DNA of 7,102 nucleotides from an uncultured candidate division Zixibacteria bacterium (GCA_913009765.1 CAJVYT010000226.1:1-7102); one strand, 5' to 3'; shown: positions 1-6,989, numbered from the stretch's first letter. The notes: generated by a model not told the origin, from the sequence alone. A program made the numbers and translations.

Positions 1-132
1 GCCACCATCGACCGCATTCGTCACGGCGCCTATTGCGTGGTACTTGAAGGGAAAAGTTATCGCGCCACAAAACCACTACCAAAATCACAAAAAAAGGAGG
101 TTGAAAAAACGGCAAAATCGTCTAAAATTTAA
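1..132 (+). CDS. istB: IstB-like ATP-binding helper of IS21 transposition, C-terminal 43 residues
   Basis: The frame is open from the first base to TAA at 130-132; the start is missing. IstB is the AAA+/DnaC-like ATPase that works with the IstA transposase in IS21-family transposition. The visible part contains DRIRHGAYCVVLEGKSYR, which follows the usual C-terminal pattern of IstB proteins (D-R-x-x-H-x-A-Y/H, then a short strand ending in L-x-G-x-S-x-R). After it comes a lysine-rich tail of about 23 residues, longer than the few basic residues that often end the family. The Walker motifs would lie upstream, outside the window. The downstream IS-type repeats support the call. It is transcribed towards, and convergent with, the polysaccharide operon. 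The assignment rests on a short C-terminal motif only. Confidence 0.6.
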   Translation, partial: ATIDRIRHGAYCVVLEGKSYRATKPLPKSQKKEVEKTAKSSKI

Positions 133-164
133 ACCTGTCCGAAAGCCGAAAATGACCACTTCAA

Positions 165-210
165 AGTGGCTCGATTAACCCGATCATGGGTGGCCTGATT
201 AGGGTGATCA
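165..210. repeat. Two degenerate 22-bp direct sub-repeats of an IS21-type terminus
   Basis: Copies lie at 165-186 and 189-210, a 24-base period. They agree at 15 of 22 positions by hand alignment, sharing the blocks GTGGC, GATTA and GATCA. IS21-family elements carry several such sub-repeats inside each end, thought to be transposase binding sites. The position between the istB stop and the element edge fits. The repeats are not identical, so this call depends on the IS context. Confidence 0.5.
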
Positions 211-282
211 TCAACACTGTTGCAGCCTGTGAATAAGCGCGGTGCCGATGAAACCGCAATCGCCGGTTATCAACCAATTCAT
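211..282 (-). pseudogene. NAD-dependent epimerase/dehydratase, 5' end only, interrupted by the IS21-like element
   Basis: Starting at ATG (280-282) the minus strand encodes MNWLITGDCGFIGTALI and a few further residues. This is the first strand, the glycine-rich GxxGxxG loop (G7, G10, G13) and the first helix of an extended short-chain dehydrogenase, the fold of nucleotide-sugar epimerases and dehydratases. After 22 codons (host sequence ends at about 217) the frame enters the IS end and stops at TGA (211-213), so no catalytic Tyr-x-x-x-Lys or substrate domain can be made. Such enzymes convert nucleotide sugars in polysaccharide clusters, which fits the neighbours. The usual second glycine of the motif is Asp8, a tolerated variation. 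The start is supported by overlap with the upstream stop codon (ATGA, 279-282). Which sugar it acted on cannot be told. The rest of the gene may survive beyond the far end of the IS, outside the window. Confidence 0.7.
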
Positions 283-371
283 ATGAAGTATCCCATCGCT
301 TCGTGTAGTTCTGCCCTGGGGATTTCCCCCTTGCTCCTTGCGGAAACCTGATGACCCGGAATCGAGCCAAG
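279..371 (-). pseudogene. C-terminal remnant of an unidentified gene, overlapping the epimerase start
   Basis: One minus-strand frame is open for 30 codons after an in-frame TAG (372-374) and ends at TGA (279-281), overlapping the epimerase ATG by the ATGA arrangement typical of coupled operon genes. The last residues, SKGEIPRAELHEAMGYFI, look like a genuine amphipathic protein C-terminus, and there is no plausible start codon for a complete gene. I infer the tail of a gene that once preceded the epimerase and lost its upstream part by deletion or rearrangement. I do not recognise the family. A frame shifted by one base over much of the same stretch (161-370) is longer but runs into the IS end and lacks any recognisable motif, so I prefer this one. 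Confidence 0.4.
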
Positions 372-401
372 CTATCCTACTGTTTATTCGGAAAAATCAG
401 T

Positions 402-420
402 ATCGTACGAATTCTACGAT
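402..420 (-). terminator. Weak inverted repeat downstream of the last intact glycosyltransferase, possible terminator
   Basis: ATCGTA and TACGAT form perfect 6-bp arms around a 7-base loop. On the minus strand the stem is followed, after five bases, by a run of five T. It lies about 75 bases past the glycosyltransferase stop, where an operon end could be. The stem is short and AT-rich, and the T-run is not directly adjacent, so this is a weak candidate. The rest of the gap 372-496 shows no convincing promoter, RNA gene or reading frame. Confidence 0.22.
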
Positions 421-496
421 TCTCGGAGAGTATAAGTAGGTTGCCTGTTTATGCCCAATTGACCATTCACCTATTTAATTTTACGTGGTTCTTAAG

Positions 497-1603
497 CTAA
501 AGGCACCTTAAGGGAATAACCCTGTCAGCAATCTTTTTTATAATCTCGACTCCTCGCCCCACTGGCCATTCTTCTGCCGTACGCCTTGCCCCTTTGCCCA
601 TCTTTTCTACTTGATCAAGGTTCTGAATAAAAAAACTCATTTGCTCGGCCATTTGTTCAGTATCGCCAGTCTTATGAATAAAACCATTAACACCGGGTTT
701 AATACGATCCAACGCTGCCATAGTTTTGTCAGAAGCTATCACTGGTTTGCCAAGCGCCATTGCCTCCAGAACAGCCACGCCATACGGTTCCCACAATGCA
801 GGATGGATAAGAACATCTGCCTTTTTAATCTTTTTATGGACAAACGCAGGATCTTGCCAACCCCAAAATCTAATCATCCCCGCCATGCCTACCTTTTTTG
901 CTAGTGTCTTTAAAGTATCCCGTTCTGGACCATCACCAAATAGCCAGTATTCAATTTCGTTCTGTTCAGAGGAATGAACGGCCTTGCCAAAAGCCCTGAT
1001 CGCCAAGTCATAGCCTTTTATGCGATCCAATCGACCAATGGAAAAAAAAATTGTCGATGTTTTTGAAATAGCCTTATCATCGTTCCATTCTTTTGGTAAT
1101 TGCGTCCAATACGGAAAATTGAGAATTTTTTCTTTGGGGCATCCTATGTTCTCCAATGCTTCACATCCTGGGTTGCCTGTACCCATGCCGGCGACAGCAT
1201 TATGAAACATACTTCTTAACCAATGTGATCGTAATTTATCCTTTAGCCACATCCTGTGTTTTTCAACATTTGGTGTGTCTGTCCACAAAATAAAAGGCCG
1301 CTTTCGAAACATCAATATGTTCAAAACAGCCCATATAGTAGGATTGTTCCATCCACCTAAAACGAACAAACTATCTTTATCCTTAATCGCCAAGGCGATC
1401 AGATCCCCATCCAACCCAAAGGTCTTATGATAATAACGCGACGGAAATCCTTGTGCCATCGGCTGATTCCAAGGATGCGAAGAGAGGTGCTTTTCCTTAA
1501 AATGCACCTTAAGATTAATTGCTGAGTCTGCGGCTAACGATCGAAACAGAAAATCATTATAGGGTGATGGTGCATTGCATAACCAATGGATACTATAACT
1601 CAT
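497..1603 (-). CDS. Family 4-like (GT-B) glycosyltransferase
   Basis: A 368-residue soluble or membrane-associated glycosyltransferase, expected to add a sugar from an NDP donor to the growing lipid-linked repeat unit on the cytoplasmic side. The N-terminal acceptor domain (about 1-180) is divergent. The C-terminal donor domain is typical of retaining GT4 enzymes: SIGRLDRIKG (188-197) with the phosphate-contacting Arg191 and Lys196, LFGDGPERD (221-229), and WEPYGVAVLEAMALGKPV (271-288) with the E-x7-E pair Glu272 and Glu280. The length is normal for the family. No signal peptide or membrane helix is seen. The ATG start follows the upstream glycosyltransferase stop by 20 bases; an AAGGA at 1617-1621 lies 13 bases before it, a rather long spacing. 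It is the last intact gene of the operon. Donor and acceptor sugars cannot be predicted from the sequence. Confidence 0.9.
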   Translation of the reverse strand: MSYSIHWLCNAPSPYNDFLFRSLAADSAINLKVHFKEKHLSSHPWNQPMAQGFPSRYYHKTFGLDGDLIALAIKDKDSLFVLGGWNNPTIWAVLNILMFRKRPFILWTDTPNVEKHRMWLKDKLRSHWLRSMFHNAVAGMGTGNPGCEALENIGCPKEKILNFPYWTQLPKEWNDDKAISKTSTIFFSIGRLDRIKGYDLAIRAFGKAVHSSEQNEIEYWLFGDGPERDTLKTLAKKVGMAGMIRFWGWQDPAFVHKKIKKADVLIHPALWEPYGVAVLEAMALGKPVIASDKTMAALDRIKPGVNGFIHKTGDTEQMAEQMSFFIQNLDQVEKMGKGARRTAEEWPVGRGVEIIKKIADRVIPLRCL

Positions 1604-1623
1604 GGCTTGATAATATTCCTTCG

Positions 1624-2862
1624 TTATCTACTCCACATAGTTTTGCGCAAATTCTTTGAAATTGCGGACTCATAGAGCTTGACCCATTTGGGTCCGGTAG
1701 TTTCCATGGAATACTTATCTTGTATCAGTCGCTTAGCATTTTGTCCCATTATTTTTCGCAATTCTGGATTGTTCAGCAACGATATAACGGCTTCGGCAAA
1801 ACCTACGCCAACCTCTCGCTCAAAACAATGCGTCCCGTCACGCACCTCTATACCTTCCAGTGCCACTGGTGAGGCGACTACTGCTTTCCCTAATCCCAAA
1901 GCGTAAAGCACCCTCGTTTTAACACCCGTGCCCGACCGATCCAGAAAAATTATCACTTCAGGCTTTATGAGTTCAGCACAGTAGTCTTCAGCCCATTCCA
2001 AAAAACGAATTCCTGGGATATTTATAATTTTTTTCTTTATTTTCGCGGGGGCATTACGACCCAAAATAGTCATCTCCACATCAGGGCATTTCTGGCAAAT
2101 AACAGGATAAGCAATAGATAAAAATGCAAGCAATCCTGGCGCTATACTTTCCGAACTAAGTACTCCTGTAAATAGAATTCGTTTATTATCTGATAAAAAA
2201 CAAGAGGTTCTATTTGGATATCGTAATATCTCATCGGGTACTACATGCTCAATACATTCAACAGCAGCCCCGGGCACATGAGAAGACAAGTAATTTCGCT
2301 CCGGCTTCGAAACCACGTGAACTTTAGAAAAAAGTGGCAATATATTGCGCTCAAAGCGAGCAATTGACCGCGAGGCGAATAATCGATAGATTTTCCGCAA
2401 AAAACAGTGACTTGCTCTCGCAGCACGTTTATAGGCCAATGATACCGCGTCAGTAGTAGAAATAACTGTCGGAATATGCTGACAAAGATGAACGTATGGG
2501 GCCACTCCTAGCGCATCCAGATGCACGAGATCATAACGTGTGGCTCCCAAAGCCTCCTCCACCCTTTTAGCAAAGGCTTTATCATCCCACCTTGCTAAAA
2601 ACACCGGCTCCCCATGCATAAGATGAGCCAGCCGACTCAATTGTAATTTAAGACCGGAACATAACGGGAAAAAATTTAATATCCGAATCCCTGGTACTTT
2701 TTGTTGAAATTCCTGAGCCCTTGAACGTAAGTTTTTATCGCCAAAGCTCAATATATGGCATTCATGGGTTTCCGCCATATAGGAGATCACATTAAAAACC
2801 TTCACTCGAACGCCATTAGTAGGTGGGTACGGAAGGTCTTGAAGGAGATAGAGGATTCTCAT
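1624..2862 (-). CDS. GT-B glycosyltransferase with an atypical donor-site motif
   Basis: A 412-residue glycosyltransferase of the GT4/GT1-like GT-B group, probably adding a sugar to the repeat unit. The N-terminal domain begins MRILYLLQDLPYPPTNG, a glycine-containing opening seen in many polysaccharide glycosyltransferases. DLVHLDALGVAPYV (111-124) and the IPTVISTTDAVS strand (130-141) follow. The donor domain starts at FTGVLS (231-236), then TILGRN (265-270) and GTGVKTRVLYALGLGKAVVAS (311-331), followed by LEGI (335-338). Relatives usually have Glu where this protein has Tyr320 (codon TAC, 1903-1905); turning TAC into a Glu codon takes at least two base changes, so a single sequencing error does not explain it. 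The ATG overlaps the gmd stop by one base (TAATG), with only A-rich sequence and no clear Shine-Dalgarno site upstream, which suggests translation by re-initiation after gmd. No membrane segments are evident. Donor and acceptor are unknown. Confidence 0.85.
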   Translation of the reverse strand: MRILYLLQDLPYPPTNGVRVKVFNVISYMAETHECHILSFGDKNLRSRAQEFQQKVPGIRILNFFPLCSGLKLQLSRLAHLMHGEPVFLARWDDKAFAKRVEEALGATRYDLVHLDALGVAPYVHLCQHIPTVISTTDAVSLAYKRAARASHCFLRKIYRLFASRSIARFERNILPLFSKVHVVSKPERNYLSSHVPGAAVECIEHVVPDEILRYPNRTSCFLSDNKRILFTGVLSSESIAPGLLAFLSIAYPVICQKCPDVEMTILGRNAPAKIKKKIINIPGIRFLEWAEDYCAELIKPEVIIFLDRSGTGVKTRVLYALGLGKAVVASPVALEGIEVRDGTHCFEREVGVGFAEAVISLLNNPELRKIMGQNAKRLIQDKYSMETTGPKWVKLYESAISKNLRKTMWSR

Positions 2863-3860
2863 TATCTATTTTTTTCTATACCGATATTACCGGATGCATA
2901 TAAATTTAAATCATTATCAACCATTTCTTTTATCAGAGACTCAAATGATATTGTATTACTCCAACCTAATATTTTCTTTGCTTTTAATGCGTTAGCTTGT
3001 AGAAGCATTACTTCTGAGGGCCTGTAAAAAGCTTCATCTATTTCTAAATATTCGTATGGTTCAAGTTCTAAATAATTGAATGCAATCTTCAAAAAATCTC
3101 TTACCGAATGACATTTCCCTGTGCCTATTACATAATCGTCAGGCTTTTCTTGTTGTAGCATCAACCACATGGCTTTTACGTATTCTTTTGCATGGCCCCA
3201 GTCGCGCTTGGCATCTATGTTCCCTAACCTAATCTTTTGCTCCAACCCCAACTTAATTCGTGCAGCATGTGATGTTATCTTGCGTGTAACGAACTCAAGT
3301 CCACGTCTTGGTGACTCATGATTAAAAAGTATCCCACTTGATGCATGTATGCCATAGGCTTCCCTATAGTTCTTGGTTAAGTAAAAACCGGCAACCTTTG
3401 AAATCCCGTACGGGGATCTTGGGTTAAATGGAGTATCTTCGTTCTGGGGGGTTTCTTTTACCTTGCCGAACATCTCACTCGAAGCAGCAAAGTAAAATCT
3501 ACAATGAGGCGCTTTTTGCTTCAAAGCCGATAATATATAATGCGTCCCATTTATGTTTGAGTTAATAGTAGAAAATTCATCCTCAAAAGAATAACTTACA
3601 AAACTCTGGGCAGCCAGGTGATAGCACTCATCGGGTCTAACTTTTTCTACAACATTAAATATGCTGGCGTAACTTTCCAAAGAGGCAGCATGAAGAGTTA
3701 TATCGTCTAAAAGATGCTTTATTCTCCAAAGCCGATGCATAGGATCTTCAAATGCTACTCTCCGCACAATGCCATGCACTTCATAGCCTTTTTCGAGCAA
3801 TAACTCAGCAAGATATGATCCATCCTGACCCGTAATACCTGTAATCAATGCTTTCTTCAT
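2862..3860 (-). CDS. gmd: GDP-mannose 4,6-dehydratase
   Basis: Converts GDP-D-mannose to GDP-4-keto-6-deoxy-D-mannose in the cytoplasm with tightly bound NADP(H). This is the branch point to GDP-fucose, GDP-rhamnose, GDP-perosamine and related sugars. The 332 residues show the complete extended-SDR layout: ITGITGQDGSYLAE (6-19) with the GxxGxxG loop, HLAAQSFVSYS (81-91), the SSE motif (127-129), catalytic Tyr151 and Lys155 in SPYGISK, the family signature NHESPRRGLEFVTRKI (180-195), GNIDAKRDWGHAKEYV (213-228), and RPSEV (280-284) near the end. It belongs to the shorter form of about 320-335 residues, with RRVAFEDPMHRLWRI (33-47) in the early loop. The RPSEV segment continues MLLQAN where many relatives have D/ELLxGD, a local divergence. 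AGGA at 3869-3872 sits 8 bases before the ATG. A 67-base gap separates it from the polymerase. No partner reductase or aminotransferase is in view. Confidence 0.96.
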   Translation of the reverse strand: MKKALITGITGQDGSYLAELLLEKGYEVHGIVRRVAFEDPMHRLWRIKHLLDDITLHAASLESYASIFNVVEKVRPDECYHLAAQSFVSYSFEDEFSTINSNINGTHYILSALKQKAPHCRFYFAASSEMFGKVKETPQNEDTPFNPRSPYGISKVAGFYLTKNYREAYGIHASSGILFNHESPRRGLEFVTRKITSHAARIKLGLEQKIRLGNIDAKRDWGHAKEYVKAMWLMLQQEKPDDYVIGTGKCHSVRDFLKIAFNYLELEPYEYLEIDEAFYRPSEVMLLQANALKAKKILGWSNTISFESLIKEMVDNDLNLYASGNIGIEKNR

Positions 3861-3927
3861 AAATCAAGTCCTGTACCTAATCTGTTGCAACACCAAGCAC
3901 CTAGAATGATGACACAACATGATTTTT

Positions 3928-5451
3928 TTACTCTTGCCCTTGAACAATTAGATGCTTTTTGAGGCGACCACGGCCCCCACTTGTCCGCAGAAGCCACTCA
4001 CACGTTGCGATGGAACCTGCCATAACCAGAATCGCTAAATACAAAGAATCCAGAACACCTGAGCTGAAAAGATGAAAAATCCACCACAGGAACAACGCCT
4101 GTGCAACAGGCAGGCAAAGCAGTTTTAACTTCGCAAGCAAGCGCCAGCAAAACCAGGCCAGGAACACAAAACAGGCCATAGCAATTACAACCAGTCCATT
4201 GCCGCCAACAAGATAAAACCATCCCAGAAAAGATGGGGCGCAACCCATAATAGCATCAGGTGAAAAGCCAACCACATCAACCGTAAAAAACCTTGAGACT
4301 GACATGCCAAAAGCGTGGGTGTAGAGGGGTGGCAGATTAGCGCCCATTATATATATTAGGCTGTCGGCTCCGACAAACCTAAATATGACCGCAATAGCGG
4401 CTTCTTTGGACATCTCAGGCAAAGAAAAAGATTCGGTTGAAGATACATTTTTTATACTCTCTTTTAAATTATAATCAATCGATATGGTTGAATCAGCTGC
4501 TCGGACATACCGGTAGTATGAAATAACCGGCCAGAGCAATATGGTTATCAATAGAATAACGCCAAACAATTGTATACGCTTTTTAGTTATACGTTCGGTG
4601 ACCAAGAATAATATCGTTAAGAGTATAAATGGTATCAAAATAGCCCCGCGGCTTGAGCGCAACAACATATCACTCATACCATGCAAAAATAACAAAATTA
4701 TCCCAAATGCAAGGTGTTTTCGCAGGCCAGCCTTGTCGCTGGACCAAATAAGCAATAACAATAAGGCCGGGATAAGGGTTGATCGGGCATAAAAAATCCA
4801 CCCCGCAAGCCGAAAGGATAAATATGTGTTGTCGGCACCCATCCTGCACATACCAGTAGAATACATTACATAGGTTGTAACCCCCATAAGAATCGGGATA
4901 AGCCAGAGCAGGATCGAGATTGCTGGCCGGTAATTAATCCTCTTTTTCAAGGGTTCCATGTGAAGATACCGCGTATGCCCGAGCAGAAACCAGGCAGTGA
5001 CACAGAACGTAATAAAGGCATACGAGATAGTTTTAAAAGTTTCAAAAAGCACGGTTGGATATTGGATCAAAGAATAGAGTTTTTTCATTGTCCAGCCATT
5101 AGGTAACATTTCAGGATCGTAAATCATCCAGTAGAATTTAAGGTAGTACGCCGCCATAAAAACAGTGAGGATAATCCAGATTGGCAGTTTTTTGTTTAAA
5201 GGAGGGGTCAAACGGGTAAGAAGCAAGCAGCAGGCAAGCATAGAAAAAAAAGTCAGTACCAGGTATTCGATCTCAAATCCTTCGAGCTTTGAATACGTTG
5301 ATAGGTAGCCAATCAAAAACAATAGAGGCAAAAGCCAGCGCAATTTGTGCCACTTGGCTTTACTCCTTACTTCTTTCCTTTTGGTAATATTACTGTTTCC
5401 TGAGTAGCCGGGTCGTTGTGCAAACCAACTGATAGAAACGTTAGGTGGCAT
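3928..5451 (-). CDS. wzy: Polytopic membrane protein, probable Wzy-type O-antigen/polysaccharide polymerase
   Basis: A 507-residue inner-membrane protein with about 11-12 predicted helices by eye (near 39-53, 60-80, 89-110, 135-158, 176-197, 212-236, 245-263, 268-286, 294-311, 404-434, 445-462 and 466-486). It has a hydrophilic basic N-terminus of about 38 residues and a long loop at about 312-403 between two helices. Wzy polymerases, which join flipped repeat units on the periplasmic face, typically have such a large loop, and they are poorly conserved in sequence. RSSRGA (265-270), FRFVGADSLIYI (358-369) and the helix after SFLGWFYLVGGNGL (407-420) resemble segments of oligosaccharide repeat-unit polymerases. 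Position directly after the flippase fits. The ATG overlaps the flippase TAA by one base, and AAGGA(A) at 5459-5464 gives a good ribosome site; no other Met occurs before residue 71. A WaaL-like ligase is possible but less likely given the neighbours. Confidence 0.75.
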   Translation of the reverse strand: MPPNVSISWFAQRPGYSGNSNITKRKEVRSKAKWHKLRWLLPLLFLIGYLSTYSKLEGFEIEYLVLTFFSMLACCLLLTRLTPPLNKKLPIWIILTVFMAAYYLKFYWMIYDPEMLPNGWTMKKLYSLIQYPTVLFETFKTISYAFITFCVTAWFLLGHTRYLHMEPLKKRINYRPAISILLWLIPILMGVTTYVMYSTGMCRMGADNTYLSFRLAGWIFYARSTLIPALLLLLIWSSDKAGLRKHLAFGIILLFLHGMSDMLLRSSRGAILIPFILLTILFLVTERITKKRIQLFGVILLITILLWPVISYYRYVRAADSTISIDYNLKESIKNVSSTESFSLPEMSKEAAIAVIFRFVGADSLIYIMGANLPPLYTHAFGMSVSRFFTVDVVGFSPDAIMGCAPSFLGWFYLVGGNGLVVIAMACFVFLAWFCWRLLAKLKLLCLPVAQALFLWWIFHLFSSGVLDSLYLAILVMAGSIATCEWLLRTSGGRGRLKKHLIVQGQE

Positions 5452-6923
5452 TAATCGTTTCCTTGTGTTCTAATTGCCGGATTTGTTGTATGCATCATCG
5501 AAAGGACGTTTTGTAAATCTGTTTTGATCTGCTTCCAATAACTTAAAGCTACTGCTAATACCATCGTCAACAGTCCAACAAACAAAGAAAGCAACAGTGG
5601 GGCATAAGTATGCTGGTCAGGGATGCTGTTTTTAGCATATATAGCCAGCAAAGCACTTCCAGTTGCAAATAGCATGATTGTGTAGACATATATAAAATCC
5701 ACTTTTAAACCTGTAAGTCTTTCGGTAACTTTACTCTCCAAAATTAGGACAACCACGCCAACTAATATTATTCCGATTGCGTAGCCATAGATGCCAAAAA
5801 ACAATGCACCGCCGCCACCGAAAATTCCAACAAGGATCGCTTCAATGAGCGACAGTTTCAATCTGGAAGCTGAGTGTCCCTTTGCATTAAGGAAAGCAAT
5901 TAAAATAAGATGTGGGATGAATGTACTATTAGTCAGAAGTAGAATAGATGCAACAGGAATAGATGCAACCCATTTCTGGCCAAAAAAAAGAGGAACTAAA
6001 GTGTCTAGCATCAAAAAGAGCAACAGGGAAAAAAAAGTTATACCAAGTGTGCCCAACCTAATGCTCATTTTAACATAATAGTCATCCGATTTTCCCTCTC
6101 GCTGTCGCCTGGAGATCACGGAGAAGAGAAATGGAGGAAAAGGCTGAAGAGGAAGCCTGGGAAGAGATGTCACATAGCCACTCCAGTTGATCATCCCTAC
6201 CGCGCGAACCCCTGCTATTGACCCGACTACTATGGGATTTACCGAGTTTTGAATCAGCGAAAGAATAGAGGTAGATTGCATGGGCAGACCGAAACGAAGC
6301 AGATGTTTGAAAGATCGTGTCTTATCTGTTTCCGGCTGCTGAGATGGCCTTTTTATCCGCATAATCAGAATGGAACCAGTAGATAAACGAGCACCGAGTC
6401 CAAATATGAAGCAGGATGGATTGCGGAAAAAATAGGCAGTCCCTATTAGGACGACGTTATAGGCCAGTATTTCAGCCATCTCTATGGCCGCTATTTTCGA
6501 CCAAAGCAATTGCCGTTGCAATTTGAAACTCAGATAATTTCTCTGGCTCTGAAGCCAACCAATAATACAACAGGAGACAAAAAGATACCCCGTCCACTGG
6601 GGTAAACGATAGTAAGCAACAAGGAAAGGCGAAAGCAAAGCATATCCAATAAAGCATATTACGACACCCAAAAGCTTGTAACGTTGAACTGTCTGAAGAA
6701 GACCGGAAGATGGTTCAAGCGAGCTTTGTACAAGGGCGTTGCTTGTCCCCAAGTCAACGATGCAAAAAGAGAGGCTAATCATCACAAGAAGAATAGCTAA
6801 TACGCCGAAGTCATCTGGGCTTAGCAGGTTAGCCGCGATTCCAGTACCAAGTGCATTAAGAGGTAAGGAAATAACTTGTCTTACTCCAAGTGTAGCCCCA
6901 CCCTTGATAATTCTATCCCTCAA
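5451..6923 (-). CDS. wzx: Wzx-like oligosaccharide flippase (MOP/PST family)
   Basis: A 490-residue inner-membrane transporter with about 12-14 hydrophobic segments, the length and layout of the polysaccharide transporter branch of the MOP superfamily. It is expected to move the undecaprenyl-diphosphate-linked repeat unit from the cytoplasmic to the periplasmic side. The N-terminus shows the family pattern: KGGATLGVRQVISL, a helix ending in AANLLSPDDFGVLAI (30-44), then DLGTSNALVQ (57-66). A second half begins near FGLPMQSTSI (211-220) with VVGSIAGVRAVGM (232-244), resembling the internal duplication of WzxC-type proteins. The start is TTG: an in-frame TGA lies only three codons upstream (6933-6935), no ATG is available before residue 48, and GAGGA at 6930-6934 is correctly placed. 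The stop overlaps the polymerase start by one base (TAATG), and its own start overlaps an upstream TGA. Confidence 0.88.
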   Translation of the reverse strand: MRDRIIKGGATLGVRQVISLPLNALGTGIAANLLSPDDFGVLAILLVMISLSFCIVDLGTSNALVQSSLEPSSGLLQTVQRYKLLGVVICFIGYALLSPFLVAYYRLPQWTGYLFVSCCIIGWLQSQRNYLSFKLQRQLLWSKIAAIEMAEILAYNVVLIGTAYFFRNPSCFIFGLGARLSTGSILIMRIKRPSQQPETDKTRSFKHLLRFGLPMQSTSILSLIQNSVNPIVVGSIAGVRAVGMINWSGYVTSLPRLPLQPFPPFLFSVISRRQREGKSDDYYVKMSIRLGTLGITFFSLLLFLMLDTLVPLFFGQKWVASIPVASILLLTNSTFIPHLILIAFLNAKGHSASRLKLSLIEAILVGIFGGGGALFFGIYGYAIGIILVGVVVLILESKVTERLTGLKVDFIYVYTIMLFATGSALLAIYAKNSIPDQHTYAPLLLSLFVGLLTMVLAVALSYWKQIKTDLQNVLSMMHTTNPAIRTQGND

Positions 6924-6988
6924 GCAAAATCCTCAAATATTGAACTTCCAGATACTTTAGCCAGAAAGCGTCGGCGTCTGTATTTTTC
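6920..6988 (-). CDS. C-terminal 22 codons of an unidentified upstream operon gene
   Basis: One minus-strand frame is open from the genomic edge and ends at TGA (6920-6922), overlapping the flippase TTG as TTGA. The residues are basic at first, then end FLAKVSGSSIFEDFA. The stop-start overlap matches the tight packing of the other genes here, which is the main reason to think it is real. The alternative frame gives only 10 codons before TAA (6957-6959). The fragment is too short to assign a family; a glycosyltransferase or other cluster enzyme would be natural. Its 5' part is missing because adapter sequence replaces the genome from 6990 on. Confidence 0.4.
   Translation of the reverse strand, partial: EKYRRRRFLAKVSGSSIFEDFA
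6930..6934 (-). promoter_or_regulatory. Shine-Dalgarno site that fixes the flippase TTG start
   Basis: GAGGA on the minus strand lies six bases upstream of TTG (6921-6923). Together with the in-frame TGA at 6933-6935 it makes the TTG the only sensible start for the flippase. The site lies inside the tail of the presumed upstream gene. Confidence 0.65.
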
Positions 6989-6989
6989 T

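Larger units (their letters stand above)
1..216 (+). mobile_element. Right-hand end of an IS21-family-like insertion sequence (truncated by the window edge)
   Basis: The segment holds the 3' end of an IstB-type helper gene (1-132), then about 80 non-coding bases with degenerate direct repeats (165-210) of the sort found inside IS21-family ends. The proposed outer boundary is the CA at 215-216. Two observations support it: read on the minus strand the element would begin TGTTGATGATCACC, and immediately outside it (217-282) an epimerase reading frame starts cleanly and is lost at this very point. The exact boundary is uncertain by a few bases because the junction is a small palindrome (CAACA-C-TGTTG, 212-222). 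The istA transposase, the left end and the second copy of the target duplication lie outside the window. Confidence 0.65.

Noticed and set aside
317..330. Small GGGG-ATTT-CCCC hairpin upstream of the epimerase
   Set aside because: It lies within the coding tail that precedes the epimerase, has a very short stem and no T-run, so there is no support for a regulatory role.
161..370. 69-codon minus-strand frame with a TTG start
   Set aside because: It runs across the IS/epimerase junction in a frame different from both the epimerase and its upstream tail, has no recognisable motif, and takes its last third from the IS terminal repeats.
611..1205. Three plus-strand open frames opposite the last glycosyltransferase
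   Set aside because: They lie fully antisense to a well-supported GT4 enzyme and have no motifs or ribosome sites that would favour them.
3883..3892. Perfect 10-base palindrome TGTTGCAACA in the gap before gmd
   Set aside because: A single short palindrome with no second copy nearby and no promoter elements around it; chance is a sufficient explanation.
4541..4792. Plus-strand open frame within the polymerase gene
   Set aside because: It is a shadow of transmembrane coding sequence on the opposite strand, with no independent support.
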